Assembly: GCF_014384805.1 (NCBI RefSeq)
Contig: NZ_JACRSS010000005.1
Span: 1 to 64,000 of the forward strand
Length of the DNA: 64,000 nt
Direction: 5' to 3'
Source: Guopingia tenuis
GTDB lineage: Bacteria > Bacillota > Clostridia > Christensenellales > Christensenellaceae
This document shows, in pieces, positions 61,396 to 64,000 of the stretch (position 1 is the first letter of the stretch; each line of letters opens with the position of its first letter). Below the pieces are notes generated by a model, which was not told the DNA's origin, did no database searches, and saw nothing but the letters and a program-made list of their open reading frames with translations. A program made the position numbers and the translations under genes.

Positions 61396-62118
61396 TTATG
61401 TTTTGTTTCCATTCATCATCTGCATGAGGCTGGCCATCATGGAGGGGTCCATGCCGCTGCCGCCGGCGCCTGAGTTCCCCATGTTTTTCATATTGCCCAT
61501 CATTTTCATCATGTTCTGCATCTGCCCCATCTGGCCCATCATCTGCGCCATCTGTCCCATATTTCCCATGGGACCGGGATTTCCCTTGCCGCCGGGCCTG
61601 CCATTCGGGCCGCCCATCTGAGAAAGCAGACCCAGCATAGAGGCCATATCCTGGGCCGGGCCGCCGGGTTTGCCGGAATATTTCTGGATCTTGTCATTGA
61701 TATCCAGCGCCCGCTCCAGCTGTGTAAAAGTGGCGTCGGATTCCCGGCCGCCATAGCGGCGCAGCACTTTCAAAAGCCCGAAGAGCTTTTCCCGATTGGT
61801 GAGGGCGCGCTTCATGGTATAGGGCTGGAGGCCGTGATACGGCCCGCGGGAAGCAATATCCCCGGCGATCTGCTGCATTTCCAAAAGGCCGTCGATGGTC
61901 TGCCGGTCGGGGGAGGAGACATAGGGATAGATATCCCGCAGCAGATGAAAGGCGGTTTTGTTGCATAGGCCGTCTTTGATGGTGAGGGAGAGGAGGGAAG
62001 CCAGAAGCGGCGAAAAGCCAGCCAGATGCTCCTCCGGAAACGGCGCCTCCGGCTGCGAAGCCGGGGGCGGCTGGTATACCGCCGAGCGGGGCGGGCGATG
62101 GGATGAAAAATTCTGCAT
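61396..62118 (-). CDS. Unknown protein with Met/Gly/Asn-rich C-terminus
   Basis: The 240-residue protein has a Pro-rich N-terminus (about 1-35), a helical middle (LLASLLSLTIKDGLCNKTAF ... LERALDINDKI, about 35-150) and a low-complexity C-terminus of MGQM, MMGN and GGPNG-like repeats. I recognise no family. It is divergent from another short gene, and both carry an AAAGGAGG site. A CATAAGATA -10-like site of the mother-cell sigma type lies upstream. The surroundings (spoVA, spoIIE) make a sporulation role plausible. I start at the second of two ATGs because of its distance to GGAGG. Confidence 0.65.
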   Translation of the reverse strand: MQNFSSHRPPRSAVYQPPPASQPEAPFPEEHLAGFSPLLASLLSLTIKDGLCNKTAFHLLRDIYPYVSSPDRQTIDGLLEMQQIAGDIASRGPYHGLQPYTMKRALTNREKLFGLLKVLRRYGGRESDATFTQLERALDINDKIQKYSGKPGGPAQDMASMLGLLSQMGGPNGRPGGKGNPGPMGNMGQMAQMMGQMGQMQNMMKMMGNMKNMGNSGAGGSGMDPSMMASLMQMMNGNKT

Positions 62119-62150
62119 GTGCATTCCTCCTTTGCATAAGGTGCCTATAG

Positions 62151-62159
62151 TATCTTATG
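62151..62159 (-). promoter_or_regulatory. Candidate mother-cell sigma -10 (CATAnnnTA) for the Met-rich gene
   Basis: On the minus strand CATAAGATA fits the sigma-E/sigma-K -10 pattern, about 30 bases before the start codon. The -35 side is weak (an AAC at a shorter than usual distance), so this is tentative. Confidence 0.3.
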
Positions 62160-62239
62160 TGGCGCAGGAAAAAAGTTGAACGGTTTTCCTCTGGAAAGAA
62201 TATATATAGACAGAAAAAAACAAAGGAGGGCTTTTGCGG

Positions 62240-62539
62240 ATGGCAAGAGATTTCAAAAGTTTTTTAAAGGGCAAAGGGAAAAATGTCGATCCGGAAATTG
62301 AGGAAAAAATCCCCCCGGAGCAGCGGGACACGGCCTATGCCCTGCGGGATCAGATCGCGCAGTATGAAGGAAAAAGCGAAAATGAGCTGATGGAACAGCT
62401 GTTTGCCGCGGTGGAGCAGGGAAAACGGGACGGCACTTTCTCCAAGGAGGCGCTGGAGCAGTTCGCCGGGCAGGTGGCACCCATGATGGACGCGGCCCAG
62501 CGGCAAAAGCTGCAAAATCTCATGCAGCAGATCGAATAA
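62240..62539 (+). CDS. Unknown hydrophilic helical protein
   Basis: The 99-residue protein begins MARDFKSFLKGKGKNVDPEI and has helical, charged sequence with LMEQLFAAVEQGKRDGTFSKEAL and a C-terminal MMDAAQRQKLQNLMQQIE. I recognise no family; the spacing of Lys/Glu and Gln is typical of small clostridial proteins found near sporulation loci. It has AAAGGAGGG before the ATG at 62240, and a TTGAAC-17-AATATA promoter-like pair lies about 30 bases upstream. It is divergent from the Met-rich gene. Confidence 0.6.
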   Translation: MARDFKSFLKGKGKNVDPEIEEKIPPEQRDTAYALRDQIAQYEGKSENELMEQLFAAVEQGKRDGTFSKEALEQFAGQVAPMMDAAQRQKLQNLMQQIE

Positions 62540-62697
62540 GGGCGAAAACAGAAAAAAACACCGGAAAACCCGAAAAAAGCGCGAAAAACCGGGGTAAATC
62601 TCCGCGGCAGACGACACCTTTCTGAAGGCTTTTGTGATTGAATGAATGATACACAAAACCATATATATACAAAAGATACAAAAGCGAGGAAGGAACC

Positions 62698-64000
62698 ATG
62701 GCGGAATTACGAAGAGAGAGGCAAAAGGCAAAGATGGAGGTCAACGTCACGCTGCACAGTGTGATGACGCTGGGGATCGTGTTTGCGGCTGGATTTTTGA
62801 TCGGCCGGGTGCGCATCAGCGACGGCATCTGGCCTTTTGGCGTGGCCTATGTTCTGGCGGCGTTTCTCCATGCCGACCGGATCAACCCCTATATGGCCCT
62901 GGGCGGCGTGCTGGCCGCCCTTGCCACCTATATTTCGCAGATGGACAACATCGCATTCAATTTCGCCGTGGTGGGGATTGCGGCGGCATTGATGATCGTG
63001 GCCAGCTGTCTGAAGCTCCCCATGCGGCCGCTGACTGCCATAATCGCGGCAGGAATTGCCTATCTCATCGGGACGCTGGCCTTCAAGCTCTCCTTGCTGC
63101 TGGCGGCGCTGTCCTCCCTGGTAGAGATGGGGCTCTGCATGCTCATGGTGCTGGTGCTCCATAACGCCTTCCGCTTTTTCGCCGAAAGCCGGCAGCGGCG
63201 GGTTCTGAGCGATGAAGAGATCATCAGCCTTCTCTTTGTGGCGATTCTGGGTGTGCTGGGGTTGGGAGATATCCATGTGTTCGGCGTATATCTGCGCAAT
63301 ATCGTCGCCGTTTATCTCTGCCTGATGGCGGGATTTCTGGGAGGCGCATCCGTGGGCGCCGGCGTGGGACTGGCCCTGGGGCTGGCCTGCGTCATCAGCG
63401 GGGCGGACACGCTTTATATGGCCAATCTGGGCATCTGCTCCCTGGTGGGCGGCGTATGCAAAAAGCTCAAACGGCCGGGAACCGCCATCGGTTTTCTGGC
63501 AACCAACCTTTTCATGACCTTTTATGCGGCGGAATCGGCCACACTCATCCTTCCCATCATCGACGCCCTGCTGGGCACGGCAGGCTTTCTGTTCACGCCC
63601 AAGAGCGTTTTGGAGTTCATCGGCAAATATGTGGATGTTAACCTGCTGCGTGTCCATGAGCAGAAGCTGCATCTGGAACGCTTCCGGGAGCTGACCACCG
63701 GGCGACTCAAGGAAATTTCCCGGGTGTTTGCCAATGCGTCCCGGATTTTTGCGGATTCAGCCAGCAAAAACAAAGAGACGGGGAGCATCTCCTATATGAT
63801 CGGAACCATTCCCGAAAAGTGCTGCGCTTCCTGCATGTTCTGCCGGAGCTGCTGGGATGAGGATCTGGAAAAGACCTATGCCCTGATGCAAAAGCTCTAT
63901 GAAAAATATGATAAAAACGGGAATATCTATGAACGGGATCTGGGACAGGCCTTCCAAAAAAAGTGTATCTATCCCGAACGGCTCATCAAGGCGGCCCGGA
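62698..64000 (+). CDS. spoIIE: Stage II sporulation protein E (N-terminal part; runs off the window)
   Basis: SpoIIE is the membrane phosphatase that activates SpoIIAA in the forespore, here near its spoIIA target genes. The visible 434 residues start at ATG 62698 (GAGGAAGG upstream). They contain about ten membrane helices (roughly 25-310), then the cytoplasmic linker (LRVHEQKLHLERFRELTTGRL) and a Cys cluster (CCASCMFCRSCW) typical of clostridial SpoIIE. The PP2C phosphatase domain lies beyond the right edge. Confidence 0.92.
   Translation, partial: MAELRRERQKAKMEVNVTLHSVMTLGIVFAAGFLIGRVRISDGIWPFGVAYVLAAFLHADRINPYMALGGVLAALATYISQMDNIAFNFAVVGIAAALMIVASCLKLPMRPLTAIIAAGIAYLIGTLAFKLSLLLAALSSLVEMGLCMLMVLVLHNAFRFFAESRQRRVLSDEEIISLLFVAILGVLGLGDIHVFGVYLRNIVAVYLCLMAGFLGGASVGAGVGLALGLACVISGADTLYMANLGICSLVGGVCKKLKRPGTAIGFLATNLFMTFYAAESATLILPIIDALLGTAGFLFTPKSVLEFIGKYVDVNLLRVHEQKLHLERFRELTTGRLKEISRVFANASRIFADSASKNKETGSISYMIGTIPEKCCASCMFCRSCWDEDLEKTYALMQKLYEKYDKNGNIYERDLGQAFQKKCIYPERLIKAAR

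Overview
The window reads as a chromosomal piece of an endospore-forming, probably anaerobic member of the Clostridia (Bacillota). It carries spoIIAA-spoIIAB-sigF, spoVAC-spoVAD-spoVAE and the start of spoIIE, plus mutS2, zapA, a U32 peptidase, ychF, split transketolase subunits and an iron-dependent alcohol dehydrogenase. Promoters are of the Bacillota sigma-A type (TTG...-17-TATAAT) and ribosome binding sites are strong AAGGAGG types. Genes are GC-rich and several spacers are AT-rich. The only stable RNA seen is a 5S rRNA at the left edge. I saw no tRNA, transposase, CRISPR array or prophage module. Genus and family cannot be fixed by eye.

Layout. 0-7 kb: 5S rRNA, mutY, a small redox-type protein with ychF, uppP with a PlsC-like acyltransferase, a D-aminopeptidase and an esterase. 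7-21.7 kb: a sugar-phosphate region with a SIS-domain isomerase (frameshifted), a divergent ribulose-phosphate-3-epimerase-like protein, an HD-domain protein, five tandem paralogous FGGY carbohydrate kinases, a two-subunit transketolase and an amidohydrolase. 21.7-23.3 kb: an AT-rich patch with an HTH gene and an unknown gene. 23.3-27.2 kb: two tandem alpha/beta hydrolases and an alcohol dehydrogenase, all on the minus strand. 27.5-39.6 kb: zapA, U32 peptidase, mutS2, DUF523, a two-component system, an HtrA-like protease, an NlpC/P60 hydrolase and a broken acetyltransferase. 40.1-49.4 kb: cysteine desulfurase-thiI, then a Pot-type ABC transporter with an embedded cysteine hydrolase and a GH63-like glycosidase. 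49.4-52.2 kb: a TfoX-N protein, intergenic tandem repeats, a D-allulose 3-epimerase-type enzyme and an HTH/zinc-ribbon regulator. 52.7-64 kb: a class A penicillin-binding protein, then sporulation genes interleaved with cinA and unknown genes.

The most unusual part is 9.8-20.8 kb. Five full-length FGGY kinases lie head to tail in three transcription units. All keep the catalytic Asp of the xylulokinase family, but they lack the GQMHG sugar-binding loop of E. coli XylB and differ from each other there. They sit with transketolase and an epimerase, which suggests that several ketoses are phosphorylated and fed into pentose-phosphate interconversion. The first and fifth kinase genes share an upstream layout: a GTGGC...GCCAC stem followed by an identical 20-bp palindrome (AAATGTAA-CCCC-TTACATTT). 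This is a candidate operator or RNA element. The second kinase has a different leader with two mutually exclusive hairpins.

Other points of interest are a 39-codon ORF just before spoVAC downstream of an exact sigma-G-like promoter, a divergent XRE regulator/65-aa gene pair around a perfect 16-bp operator, four intergenic tandem-repeat loci (periods 88, 93, 91 and 127 bp), a PlsC-like protein lacking the catalytic Asp, and a Met/Gly-rich protein in the sporulation region. Single-base disruptions affect three ORFs. They may be real or may be sequencing errors at homopolymers.
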